NCBI RefSeq assembly: GCF_009730915.1 | Contig: NC_052488.1 | Coordinates: 21,818,305-21,882,304 of the forward strand | Direction of reading: 5' to 3' | Source: Dioscorea cayenensis subsp. rotundata | Taxonomy: Eukaryota > Streptophyta > Magnoliopsida > Dioscoreales > Dioscoreaceae | DNA: 64,000 nucleotides | Shown here: positions 12,296 to 22,922 of the stretch, one piece after another | Layout of the letters: the number at the start of each line of letters is the position of its first letter | How positions within the stretch are numbered: the stretch's first letter is position 1 | Notes under the pieces: model-generated | The model's input: the letters and a program-made list of their open reading frames with translations, nothing else | The model's database searches: none | What the model was told of the DNA's origin: nothing | Program-made: the position numbers and the translations under genes

Positions 12296-14830
12296 ATGCG
12301 GCCACCGGAGGATCGAACTCTCAGGGAAGAGGAGCAGAAGGTCAGCGTGTCACGGGACAAGCGCATCGAACAAGGTCCTGATGCGGAGTCGCCGCAGGCT
12401 CCGAGCATCGCTAGGGCACCCGGAAATCCTGAGAACCCTCCCCTTATCTCTGAATCAAAGAAGCGGGCTCTTGATGCACTGGAGCGAAGATTCGCGGCCG
12501 CCTCCAAGTCTGCGGAAAATGCCGCAGCCAAGAGGTACAAGCCTTCGGCCTCGAAAGATAAAAGCAAAGTAGAAGATTGCTCTGTTGCTTCTCCTCAACA
12601 GCCCTGCGACTCCTCCTTGAAGCCTAGAGCTCAATCAGGGATTTCTGGTAGATTAATTTTATCTGTTTGAAGTTCTACTTGATTTTAGTGTCTAATTTCA
12701 TGCTTATGTTACGTAGATGTAGAACCTCACCCAGCCTACTCCGAGATCAGTCAAATTTTGCATGATAATCTCAAGACCAATGCTTCCAAGGTGCTTGATT
12801 GATTTAGCAAATTTACCAAAATTTAGAGTTTTAGATTTGTGCAAATTGTGAAACTTGTAGTAATTTTTAGGAATCGAATAGAGGGGAGGATGTGAACCGA
12901 GTGATTCGGGATATCCTTTTGAGTGGTGACAAGGGGTATCAGTACGCTAAGGGATCCAGGAATGTTAAGTTTGACAGTTGGATTCTTCTTGATAATTTTG
13001 TGTCAAAGAATGCTGCTTCAGCCAATTCACGCACTAAAGCCTTGAAAAACCTTTCAAATAGATCCAAGAAGCATATGTCAATGCGAGAGCATCGGCAGTG
13101 TGGATCATTTAATTTGCCTAAAGAGTTTCACAAGTAAGTTTTTGTGCTTTATGGACTGACATTGATTGTGAATGATTTCTTGTAGGATACTCCAGTCAAG
13201 TTGGTTTTTTATCTCTTATTTATACAAAGTTATTTTTGGCTATTAGTATATTGCACTTGTTAGTTGTTCAGTTTCAGTTGTTTAACATATACTTAATAGT
13301 TGTGTATATAAAAGCAGGATTCTTCCATTTAACTTTGCAATGTAGAAATTGATATTTTGGATGCCATAATATTGAGCAATAAATAATAGATTACAATGAA
13401 AATAGTAACAATAAAAGCATCGTATGCTAATAAAAATTGGATAGAGGTGACTTGGTTGTGTAGATTGTAATAAGTTGGATGCAATAGAGGAGCTTGTTGT
13501 GTAACAAGCCTGGTGTTGCTGTCTATTATCATTGAAGGGTAACAATGAAGTGTGTTTACTGTATTTTCCAAAATATCAAGCTTGATCTAGATTTGATCAT
13601 GTATCATAGCAAATCTACTTTAAGGTGTAGAAAATAAGGTACTTATGACAATTGATGTCAAATTTTCCACAGATCTCACACCTAGAGCTAGTAAGTTCAT
13701 TTTGGTTGTGTATGAACCTGCATTCTGATTGTAAATACTTGATTTGTTGTTGGGTTAACAGATTTGAACTTGATATGCTAATTATATTATGATATTTTAT
13801 TTAGGAATCATAGATAGATATGTTATTGATTACTGTGTCTACACACACCATTCGAAGCAAACATTCTATTATTAGTTTTCAGTATTCAATTTATCCTTGT
13901 CCAATATTAGAGAGGGCCTTTGGTATCAAAATAATTTAAACATGAGATCTGTATTATGAGCATGCTATTTAATTTGGCAGTTTTTTTTTGGTAAATTAGT
14001 TTGATTACAGCAGCATTTCCTCAATGATTGCATCTTGTGACTTTGTGCTATTTATGTAATTTGTTTTCCCAACTCATTTCTGTTTCAGCTTTGATCAGTT
14101 CAAGCCCATGCATGAGATATGGAAAGAATACATTCTTGAGCTTTTGAAAGAAATTGGGTGCGTGCTCTCAATCTTTTAATGAGTATTTGTCTCCTATAGA
14201 AATTCACAGGTGCCTATTGTTCACTTTTATTAATTCTTGAGCTTACACATTACACATCTTTAAGTTACAAACATGCATGTCCCTTTTTGGTCACCTTTTT
14301 CTCTTGGTAGGTGATATATATTGTGCTTTTTACTCTTGACCATCTTTCTGAAACAAGCTCACAATCTTCAGGGGCAAAAAATTAGCTCAAAACCTTCTTA
14401 TAGCAGATCTTCATGGCGCTATTCTTTCAGGTAATTCTTGTTCTAAATTTCGTTTTTTGCTAATCTGTGTAAGCACTAAAATTCTGTGGAACTTCTAGTT
14501 GTAGAATGCAAAACAGCCGTCTTTAAAGGTGTAAACGGAATCATGATTCGAGAAACTGCACAGACTTTTGGAATAATCACAACAGAAAATAGGTTTCTAG
14601 GTATGAACTTTGACATAACAAACTATCTAAGAATTTTTTCCTTCTTAGTTATCATACATCAGGCAAACTCTTTAATCTAAGCTTAAAGTTGGAACTGATT
14701 TCTGGTATATTTTAATGGCATGGTTTCAACAGTTGTGCCTAAAAAAGGCTCGGTCTTTATACTCCAAGCCGGTCCTTGGAAGATTACATTGTACGGAGAC
14801 AAGCTTTCTTTGCGTTGTGGTGGCGCATAA
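12296..14830 (+). CDS. POP4: Ribonuclease P/MRP protein subunit POP4 (RPP29)
   Basis: Conserved protein subunit of nuclear RNase P and RNase MRP, which mature tRNA 5' ends and pre-rRNA. Seven exons: 12296-12647, 12717-12790, 12871-13133, 14089-14157, 14372-14430, 14499-14600 and 14733-14830, all GT..AG and in phase, giving 338 aa. Residues 1-140 are charged, alanine-rich and probably disordered. The POP4/p29 beta-barrel fold covers about 250-338, with DLHGAIL, VECKTAVFKGVNGIMIRET, TFGIITTENRF, VVPKKGSVFILQ and GPWKITLYGDKL. These motifs are diagnostic for the family. The frame stops soon after that last motif (LRCGGA), a shorter tail than I remember for animal members, so the last exon border deserves a transcript check. 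The intron before exon 4 is 955 bp. Confidence 0.9.
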
Positions 14831-16732
14831 TTTTTTAGTGCCGTCCTCTCTGATTGGAATAATTCATGGTGAGATTCGTGACCTACCAATTTTGTGCTGA
14901 ATTGTTTATGATCTTACCAGACAATCAGTTTGATTGTAAAATGACCCGCACTTTCAAAGAGTCTTATCTTTTTGCTTTTTTTCTTTGTCTGAAGGGTCAG
15001 CCTCTAATGTAATCTCTTTCTCAGGGAATACAGTGCTGATGGAAATTCCAGAAAATTCAAGGTATTTCACTTGCCATTTCTCTCAAAGATGCAAGTTTTA
15101 TGTCCTTTAAAATGTTTAAAGGCTAATCAGATGTGTGCTAATTCATGTTTAAAAAGGTTTGCTGATTTTAAAATAGGAAGGAGGAAGGGATGACTAAACT
15201 AGTGTTAGAAGTCTATTATTATGCTTTTCATAATAGAATTCAATCTTCATTCTGAGTTAAAATGAATATGATTCTGAATTACTTTTACATAAATGATGTA
15301 GATCTGAATCATCTGATCTGAACCTAAGAAAATTGATGTAGTTCATCATGCCAATTGAAATTAGATTCAAAGTTATATTTGAATATCAATTTGAAGTTGG
15401 GAGCACCCATATTTTGTTAGCAACTAGCAGAGACATAAAGCCAAAAGCTACACATGCTTGTGTGGTCCACCTCCACTCCACCAGACTCACCTTTTGATGT
15501 GTTTTTTGTCCTCACATACACTTCTGAATATTTTTCTTGTGATGCACTGTTCTTGCAGGTAACAACTGCTTGTTTTTTTTTTTTCTTCAAATGCACATCT
15601 TTTGTTTTGACAAGTTACTTCGCATATGTGAAAAACTAAAAAAAAATGTATGAGTTATTCCCCCATATATATATATATATATATAACATTTATGTGAAAG
15701 ATATTTCTAATCTAATTTATGTTTATTTCAGAATCCAACACCTACGCAAGATGAGAGTACATGTGTTGTTGATTTTGAGTTTGTATATGAGGGTACATGT
15801 ATTATTGATCTTGAGTTTACGTATTATATTTATGCATATTTTTTAACTTATGTTAAATAGAGGTGTTTATCATCTATTTGTATATATATTTTTTAAATCA
15901 AGTTGAGACATTAAAAAACTTGTATGCACATTAACATTAAAAAAGAAACAATAGTTGATAGACAGCTAGTGAAAAGGCCCTTTTCTAATTCGTTGGTGCT
16001 TATTCTTTTTATAAAAGGTGCTTTTATCATTAAATATTGGGAAAATAATAAATAAATAAATAAATGAAAGATGAAATTGAAGATAAGAGTGAGTAAAGCA
16101 ACCATCTAAACCATTATCACAACTTTTGAATCCCAAAAAAAAAAACAAAGAGAGATGTGGTTGAGATTCTAGCACTGACAAGCAAACCATGTCCACAACG
16201 TGCTTGTGCCTTCCACGCGCTTCAGAGTTATCACTTCTTTTTACCCAAATAAAAACAAAATATCTTCGCCATTTACTTTATTATTCTCTTTAGTCCCAAT
16301 CACAAATTAAATACCAAAAGTGTTTACACGTGGAATTTCCAAATTTTATGATAATTAAGATTCTTTTATAACAATTCCTTTCACACTGAGAAAAAAAAAT
16401 TATTTAAAAAAAAATTCATCCACATTCATTTGTGGCCATGTTCGCCAAACATTATAAATCCCAAATTATACATGGATTAAATTAGTCAAAAATACAAATT
16501 TCTAAAAATTTATATATATATATATATTATGACTTTATTAACTTAGCTCAGTCCAAACGAGGATGTACTATATTATTGTAAATCTACAAATATATAAATT
16601 CATTTAATAAAATTAAATTTCAACACCTCCTGTTTTGAGAGTTCCCATAATCCCATTTAAGAAGATTAAAAAAAATTAAAATTAAAATTAAAAAAAAGCA
16701 GTTGATATTTTCAAGGGATGCCATATCCACAC
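14831..16732. other. Intergenic region between RPP29 and ferritin
   Basis: AT-rich, with no gene seen. It holds a 36-bp tandem duplication at 15751-15822, the presumed 3' end of RPP29 and the distal ferritin promoter. Confidence 0.6.
15751..15822. repeat. Two 36-bp tandem copies
   Basis: Units at 15751-15786 and 15787-15822, each opening ATGAGRGTACATGT, with a few substitutions. The 12-codon period only makes an open frame look repetitive; I do not consider it coding. Confidence 0.8.
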
Positions 16733-16746
16733 CACGAGCACTCCAC
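16733..16746 (+). promoter_or_regulatory. Iron-dependent regulatory sequence (IDRS)-like element of the ferritin promoter
   Basis: CACGAGCACTCCAC matches the plant ferritin IDRS pattern CACGAGNCCNCCAC, recalled from the maize and Arabidopsis ferritin literature, with one mismatch (A for C at position 8). It lies 62 bp upstream of the TATA box. In known genes this element represses ferritin transcription when iron is low. Confidence 0.6.
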
Positions 16747-16768
16747 ACGCTCTTCAATCCGGACCCTC

Positions 16769-16776
16769 CACGTGTC
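16769..16776 (+). promoter_or_regulatory. ABRE/G-box in the ferritin promoter
   Basis: CACGTGTC, an ABRE/G-box core 32 bp upstream of the TATA box. Some plant ferritins respond to abscisic acid; activity here is not shown. Confidence 0.45.
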
Positions 16777-16807
16777 CCCGTTAACCTCCACCTCTATCTC
16801 TCGCCTT

Positions 16808-16814
16808 TATATAA
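16808..16814 (+). promoter_or_regulatory. TATA box of the ferritin gene
   Basis: TATATAA lies 102 bp upstream of the ferritin start. It rules out the in-frame ATG at 16718 as the start, because that ATG lies upstream of the core promoter. Confidence 0.65.
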
Positions 16815-16915
16815 TCTCATCTCCTCCATTCTCCATTGCTCCATCGCCTCCTCCTCCTCCTCCTCTCTGTTTCTCTCTATCTCTCGATTCAATCGCTGCC
16901 TCTACCACCAAAGCC

Positions 16916-19434
16916 ATGCTTCTCAGGGCTTCTCCTTCTCTCTCCCTCCCACCCCACGCCTCCGATGGCGCTGCGGCCTCCCCGGCCTCTCTCAGCGCTT
17001 TTGTGAGGATTTCCAAAGGTGTTTCTAAGAGGAAAAATGCTTCCTTTGTTCCTATGGTTGTTTCCGGTGATAATAGCCGGCCTATGGCCGGTGTTATCTT
17101 TGAGCCCTTTGAGGAGCTCAATCAGGATAGCTCCTTCCTTGTTCCTTCCATGCCTGACCAGTCCCTTGCCAGGCAGAAGTTCACAAATAACTCTGAGGCA
17201 GCAATCAACGACCAGATCAAGTGCGTTTGAGATCTGCTCTCTTTTTTTTTAAAAAAAAAAAACTCCTTTTTAGTTCTTGTTTTCTTTCGTGATTCTCAGA
17301 TGAAAGATTTCGTCTTTTGATGCGAAAAGTTTCTGGGAGTGTTTTTTTGAATATGTCCCTTTTATTCACAAGTTCTCTAAGTATTTCGATGTTTGCCTTT
17401 ACTTCAGTCTATTTTCTCAGTTATTTATTTTTTTATTTCTTATTTGATGCGTTGAAGATCTGAGCTTTGTTTTCTGTGAAATATTTTCTATTTTTGTTGT
17501 GGGTTAGTTGTTTTTCCCGGATAAATGCGTTTTGATATTATTTACTTCTTATTATATCGTCCTGTAGTTTCCTGTTGTTTTGGTTTGGTTTTATACTTTT
17601 ATTAGATCCATGACTATTTCCACAATAAAAAGTCACGGCTTTTTGGTGCCCTTTTTAATGACAAGAAGTACTTCTATTTCTTATTTTTGTGAAAAAAGGA
17701 GCTTTTTTTCCCGTAACTAATATATGGTTTCTTTTGTGTTAAACTTGCACAGTGTTGAGTACAATGTTTCATATGTCTATCATGCAATGTATGCATACTT
17801 TGACCGTGATGATGTAGCCTTAAAGGGCCTTGCTAAGTAAGTACACTCTTCTCACTCTTCTCAACTTGTTTTCCACATTGTTTGATTCTTAACACATTAA
17901 TTTAACCAAGGTCTGGCCTTGTTCAGGTTCTTTAAGGAATCCAGTGTTGAGGAAAGGGAACATGCTGAGAAGTTGATGGAATACCAGGTAGTTAGCCATT
18001 GATGTGTTTCTTGCTTCTTGTTCTTTAATGGATGTACAAATGTGTGTGTTGGATGGTTGTTTGTTAACTTAGATAATTTTATAAGTTTGTTTTTACTTGT
18101 GGCTAGAATAAACGTGGAGGTAGAGTCAAGCTCCAATCTATAATGATGCCTCCCTCCGAATTTGATGACTCTGAGAAAGGAGATGCATTGAATGGTAAGC
18201 ATTTAAGTATGAATTTTATGGTTGCCATAACTTGCCTTTGTTTGTGACCACATAAATAGTTTGTGTGGGTGTCTGTAAGTGCAATTTCTCTGACAGTTTA
18301 TTGAACAAGAATTTTATTGTCTCTTTGTGTGATTCAGATTCTTGCTTTTTAATGTGACTGTTTAAGTATGAATTCTATGGTTGCTAATAGCTATTCGGGT
18401 ACATGTCAGTTATGTTGTGACCACATAAGAGTTTGTGTGGATGTCCCTAAGTACAATTTATTAGACAAATTATGGAACAAAATTTTTTGTCAGAACCTTC
18501 TCAATAATTATTGACTTGCATTAACTCTGTTCTTAGACTGTGTTGATGTGGGCACAAACATATTACATCACAAATTGCTTGTTGTCTATTCTACTGTTGA
18601 GGTGCTGTATTTGATAAGAACAGCTTCTTGTTCTACTATAAGTGGTCAGTGTCTTGTTGGTTTTTGTGGACAATAATCTGCAGTCCATATCCACATAAAC
18701 TTTGTTTATTTCATTCAATTTTGTTCAATTCTGTGCGCTTCAAGACATAGCCCAAGTTCAAATGAATATCCATATCAACCATTCTTTATTAATCCATAAC
18801 CTATATCATTATCATAGCAATTACCTTGATAAGGACTAATTTATTCTTGTTTACAAATCAATGATTGGACTTCTATGTACCGCTTAGCCTTTATTATATC
18901 ACCTAAATTTCAACTATGATCTCAGCAATGGAGCTGGCTTTGTCTCTTGAGAAGTTGACAAACGAGAAACTTCTTAATTTACATAATGTAAGTAATCCTT
19001 ATCCTTGACTTGGATTAAAAAGTACACCATCTTCATTATTGAAGATAATGGTTCTTTTCTTCATTGTCAATCAGGTAGCAACCCATAACAATGATGTTCA
19101 GCTGTCAGACTTTGTTGAGAGTGAGTTCCTAGGAGAGCAAGTAAGTCAAGAGATCTTTCTATCTATTTATCTATACACACTAATGAGTTTAATTTGCATA
19201 CAAGAATATTTATAACTCATTATTTTGTCAACCAGGTGGAAGCTATAAAGAAGATTTCTGAATATGTTGCACAATTGAGAAGGGTGGGCAAAGGACATGG
19301 TAACAAACAGATAAAATTGATTTTTTACTTTGATTTGCTATATTCTATCTTCAATGAGCTTCAAGTTTGGTAATGGTCTTGTAGGTGTATGGCAGTTTGA
19401 TCAGATGCTTCTTCATGAAGGGGCTGCTGCTTGA
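16916..19434 (+). CDS. FER: Ferritin, chloroplastic (eight exons)
   Basis: 24-subunit iron-storage protein of plastids; oxidises Fe(II) at its ferroxidase centre and stores ferric mineral. Exons: 16916-17220, 17753-17836, 17927-17987, 18107-18194, 18926-18987, 19075-19140, 19236-19299 and 19385-19434, all GT..AG and in phase, giving 259 aa. About 45-50 residues form a Ser/Ala-rich transit peptide. The plant-type extension peptide follows ([20 protein letters not shown] region), and the ferritin four-helix domain begins at [20 protein letters not shown]. Ferroxidase-type residues are visible in [23 protein letters not shown] and FLGEQVEAI, and the chain ends [11 protein letters not shown]. Eight exons is the usual plant layout. 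The start is the first ATG after the TATA box. Which numbered paralogue this is cannot be told. Confidence 0.96.
18202..18491. repeat. Imperfect duplication inside ferritin intron 4
   Basis: A block from 18202 to about 18321 (TTTAAGTATGAATTTTATGG..., then TGTGACCACATAA) recurs at 18361 to about 18491 with substitutions and small indels. Both copies are intronic. Confidence 0.7.
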
Positions 19435-19660
19435 GGCTCTTCATTTGCTTTGTGTTGTTGCTTTGTTGAGAGAGTTTTTAATTATGTGTAGCTTTTGTTG
19501 GCCTTGAGGGCAGTGAGAGTCTGTGTTTTCTTGCCGTCTAATGAGAAGAAATAACTATGAATCAAATTGTGAACCAGAAGTTTAATCTACCAGAATTTGA
19601 ACCTTTTTGTTTTGAGCAAAATGATTATGTTGTTTTGTCCTGCTATTTACCGGCCTTTGC

Positions 19661-19666
19661 AATAAA
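19661..19666 (+). terminator. Polyadenylation signal of the ferritin gene
   Basis: AATAAA lies 227 bp after the ferritin stop codon, preceded by T/G-rich sequence typical of plant 3' UTRs. Confidence 0.4.
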
Positions 19667-19854
19667 AGAGTGATTATTCATTTTTCTTTTAAGTGAGACA
19701 CAAATAAGGATTTGATTTCCTCAGCAATGATTTAAGATTGTGGTTTGTTCACATGTATCCCATAAATAAAAAACTACTTGCAAACTAAAATGAGTCAAAA
19801 AAAAATTCATTTCAATCTTTTTATCTTTCCTATAAAAAAACAAACAAATTCTAT

Positions 19855-20410
19855 TTTTTTTAAAAAAAAATTGTTGAACCACATGCATTAGAAAATAGAA
19901 AAGTACAAATAAAATAACTCAGTTCACTTAACAATAGTAAAATACAAAGAAAAATGATAACAAAGAGCACACCAACACTCCCTACGGGAAAAGATTCAAC
20001 TAAAGTGCACTCGAATCCGGGTCACTTGTATCTTTGCGATGACCTAGAAACTCTAAACTGTGCTTGTATCTTTGTGATGACCTAGGAACTCCAAACTGTG
20101 CTTAGCAATAGCAGATGAGTCTTCCAACTTGGTCCTTTAGCTTTAGGAGCTAGGAGCGCGGAGTTAAATTCAGGATTCCCCAGTCCCCTGATCACGTGGT
20201 GTACAGTTTGCTAGTCAAGGCCTAAGATAATCAATGTCTAGTCCAGACCATAGGAAGTCCTTTCTTCTAGTATGAAGATGGAAGAAAGAACAGAATTCAC
20301 TAATGTTAGTCTGCCACCCGAGATAGAAATTTAGTTTTCTATTTGAACGTTTTTCCGCACTTTACCAATCAAGTTGGCCATAATTGTTGACAAGACAATT
20401 CTATATTTTG
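19855..20410 (-). repeat. Probable LINE 3' fragment
   Basis: A T/A run followed by GAACCACATGCATTAG resembles the 3' end of the LINE at 38.65 kb (oligo-T, then ATAAACCACATATATTA). The 500 bp that follow are GC-richer than the flanks, have no open frame, and contain two 38-bp tandem copies (20025-20062 and 20063-20100). The family link is inferred from the end signature only. Confidence 0.35.
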
Positions 20411-20427
20411 AAAAAACATGTTTTTGG

Positions 20428-21185
20428 CAATGTTTTAATAACCGGACCGGTTATCGAACCGGTTAAGCAACCGGTTCCGGTCCAACCGGTTGAACCGGTT
20501 GAACCGGCCGGTTCAACCGGATTTAATTTTTTCAAATAAATAAATATTTAAAAATTTAAAAAACATTAAAAATAAGTAAAAAATAATTTCAAAAATAAAG
20601 AAAAAATAATAAAAAAAGATACAAAATTACATATTGCAAATTTAAATTACCTTTATAAGGTCATAAAGTTTTAACTTTACATAAAATTAAAATTTTCAAA
20701 ATACAAATATACAAAAATACAACTATACAACAAATATTGAAAAATAAAGAATTAAATAAAATATAAGTCTACAAGTATACAACAACAACAATAATGATTA
20801 AAAAATTAAAACCAAACCGTTCAAATATTTGGTTTAACACTTTAATTTTAATGAGTTTAATTATTGATTAGTGTAAAATTATAAGTTAATCATAATAAAT
20901 TAATAATAACAAATTATAATATATTGATATTTTTTATGCATTTTGTTTTTTATTTTTTTGACTTTTTGTCTTTTTAAAATTTGGACGGAGTTAATTAGTT
21001 TATTAAGTTGATATAAGTTTTTAATTATAAAATAAATTAATTAAATTAATAAATTAACCGGTCCGGTCCAACCGGTTCACCGGTTGAACCGGCCGGTCCG
21101 ATTCTTTTGTAGTATATATTACTAACCGGACCGGTTTACCGGCCGGTTCCCGGTTGAACCGGCCGGTCCGGTTTTTAAATCATTG
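20428..21185. mobile_element. Non-autonomous hAT element (758 bp) with perfect 8-bp TSD
   Basis: Target duplication GTTTTTGG at 20420-20427 and 21186-21193, both exact. Terminal inverted repeats start CAATGTTTTAATAACCGGAC at the left and CAATGATTTAAAAACCGGAC at the right when read inward, two mismatches. Subterminal regions are packed with (A)ACCGGTT-type palindromes on both sides. The middle is AT-rich and has no transposase frame. Eight-bp duplication and CA..TG termini fit the hAT superfamily. Confidence 0.88.
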
Positions 21186-21296
21186 GTTTTTGGATATTTC
21201 TCTTGCGTATATATTGAAATTCAAGCAAGATTATCAACAAAAGAAAATTTGATTAAGGTGCAGTTGGAGCAAGAAAAATAAATTAAGGGAATCACT

Positions 21297-21369
21297 CGCC
21301 CACCGTGGGGCTCGAACCCACGACCACAAGGTTAAGAGCCTTGCGCTCTACCAACTGAGCTAGACGGGC
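21297..21369 (-). tRNA. trnK-CUU: tRNA-Lys (anticodon CUU)
   Basis: Reading the minus strand from 21369: acceptor strand GCCCGTC pairs with GGTGGGC at the 3' end through two G-U pairs. The D arm contains the A box TAGCTCAGTTGG, and the anticodon arm is CAAGG-CTCTTAA-CCTTG with CTT at 34-36. The T arm carries the B box GGTTCGAGCC. The discriminator base is G. There is no intron and no encoded CCA, as expected for a nuclear tRNA. A T-run lies about 20 bp downstream. Confidence 0.96.
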
Positions 21370-21686
21370 TTGTGTTATTGTGCTCGTTGATGAATTTATC
21401 TTTTGTATTTTATGATGGTAAAGTAGAAATTTAATTAAAATAATAATAAGCCAGGTGGATGTACTACTATACCATTCATTTACTTAAAAAAATCTAAAAT
21501 TAAAGAACCAAATCCCCACAATCGAGGCCTCTGATATGCTCATTGAAATACTTCCTGTTTCACACTACAATATACAGCAATATTTTAATTTCAAATTGAA
21601 TGAGATACAGTGAAAAGATAATGAGAAGAAATGCATATATATATATATCATTTAGAGATATTTTAAAATTTTCAACACAATCCAAG

Positions 21687-22192
21687 ATGGCATTCAATCG
21701 TTTCATGCCTCTCATCGGACTTGCCCTCCTCTTCACCTTCGTTTACTCAGCCCACTCTTCTGGTTAGTATTTTTATCACCATCGTCATTCTCCTTCTTAT
21801 CAGGGGCAATTATTGGAAAGTTTTATGTCAACTTCTCATTTGCTTTTCTGCTCATTTTCTTAGCCATTCTTTTCAAAACACTACACAATCCCAAACGTTA
21901 AATGGAGTCAATCCAAACACCTTTTCTTTTTTATTTTTTTTATATAAAAAAATAATAATAATAATAAATAGGGAGGTTGGCTAAAGCTTGTTTTTATTCA
22001 CAATATATTTTATGATATTCTTCAGAGCATAGAGTGCAGCAAGTAGGCGAAAGCTGTTTGTTCATAGACGCACCGTGCCATAACAACGAAGATTGCATAC
22101 AAGCATGCATCTCTCAAGGACGTTCTCCTCTAAAAGCCATATGTGCTATGGATTCTGACACCCTGAGCTGCTGCTGCATCGCCACTTCATAA
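21687..22192 (+). CDS. Small secreted cysteine-rich peptide (defensin-like)
   Basis: Two exons (21687-21762 and 22026-22192), GT..AG, phase 1, give 80 aa. Residues 1-22 form a clear signal peptide (MAFNRFMPLIGLALLFTFVY...). The mature part has eight cysteines: SCL, PCH, DCI, ACI, ICA and a terminal CCC run, spaced C-x6-C-x5-C-x3-C-x11-C-x8-CCC. A signal-peptide exon followed by one cysteine-rich exon is the standard layout of plant defensin-like genes. The three adjacent cysteines near the C terminus differ from the classic CXC ending of defensins, so it may belong to a DEFL/LCR subgroup or another family. Role in defence or in signalling is not deducible. Confidence 0.75.
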
Positions 22193-22922
22193 ACATCACT
22201 GTCATTTTGTTTTATCATTTCCTGGGAAAATAAAAATAAAACAAATTTCTAATGGGCTTTGAATGAGAATGGTTTGCTCTCTTATGGATGATAAACATTT
22301 CAGAACATGGCAACTTGTATTGATTAATTGGGGACATACAAATTAGGATGAAAACATCAGGTCACAATGTCAAAAACAGCCATTCTTTGGTATGATCAAC
22401 TAATGAACATGCAGTTTAAATTTGATGTCAAAGTGATAAGATAACAAGGAAATCATTGCCTGGATACAAAAATGACTTTTTTTTTTAACAAGTCTGTCAG
22501 ATGCACTGCTGAGATAAACTGGATGCTTGCTGAGAAAGTACTGCCCATTGAAGCAGAATGTGTGTCAAACTAGCCTTGTTTGAGAAATAATTGTGCCGCG
22601 GTTTCAACTTCCATCACTACAGCATCAAGAAAAGGTTTCAAGATGATAAATAATGATATATATATATATATATATAGGATGCAGTGATCATTTAATTAGA
22701 ACCGGAATGTATTCTAGCACAACGAACTCAGAATTTTTTTCGATATTAAGCTACTGGTTCTCCATAAATATTACAGACAGAAAAGTTCTAGGTGACTTCT
22801 AGCATATAGATGTGTCACTACTGGTCAGAGCTTTAATTTCAGAAGAACAAGGAAAGAAGTTATAAATTTGGGTATATCTGAAGCGAGAAAGTTAATGAAA
22901 ATAAAGGAGTGCATATGTACTT
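22193..22922. other. Intergenic region between the defensin-like gene and TIC56
   Basis: Holds the two convergent 3' UTRs and an AT dinucleotide run near 22655-22677. No further gene is seen. Confidence 0.5.

Noticed and set aside
16718-16915. In-frame upstream extension of ferritin
   Set aside because: Lies upstream of and across the TATA box and the IDRS/ABRE motifs; not a transit peptide.
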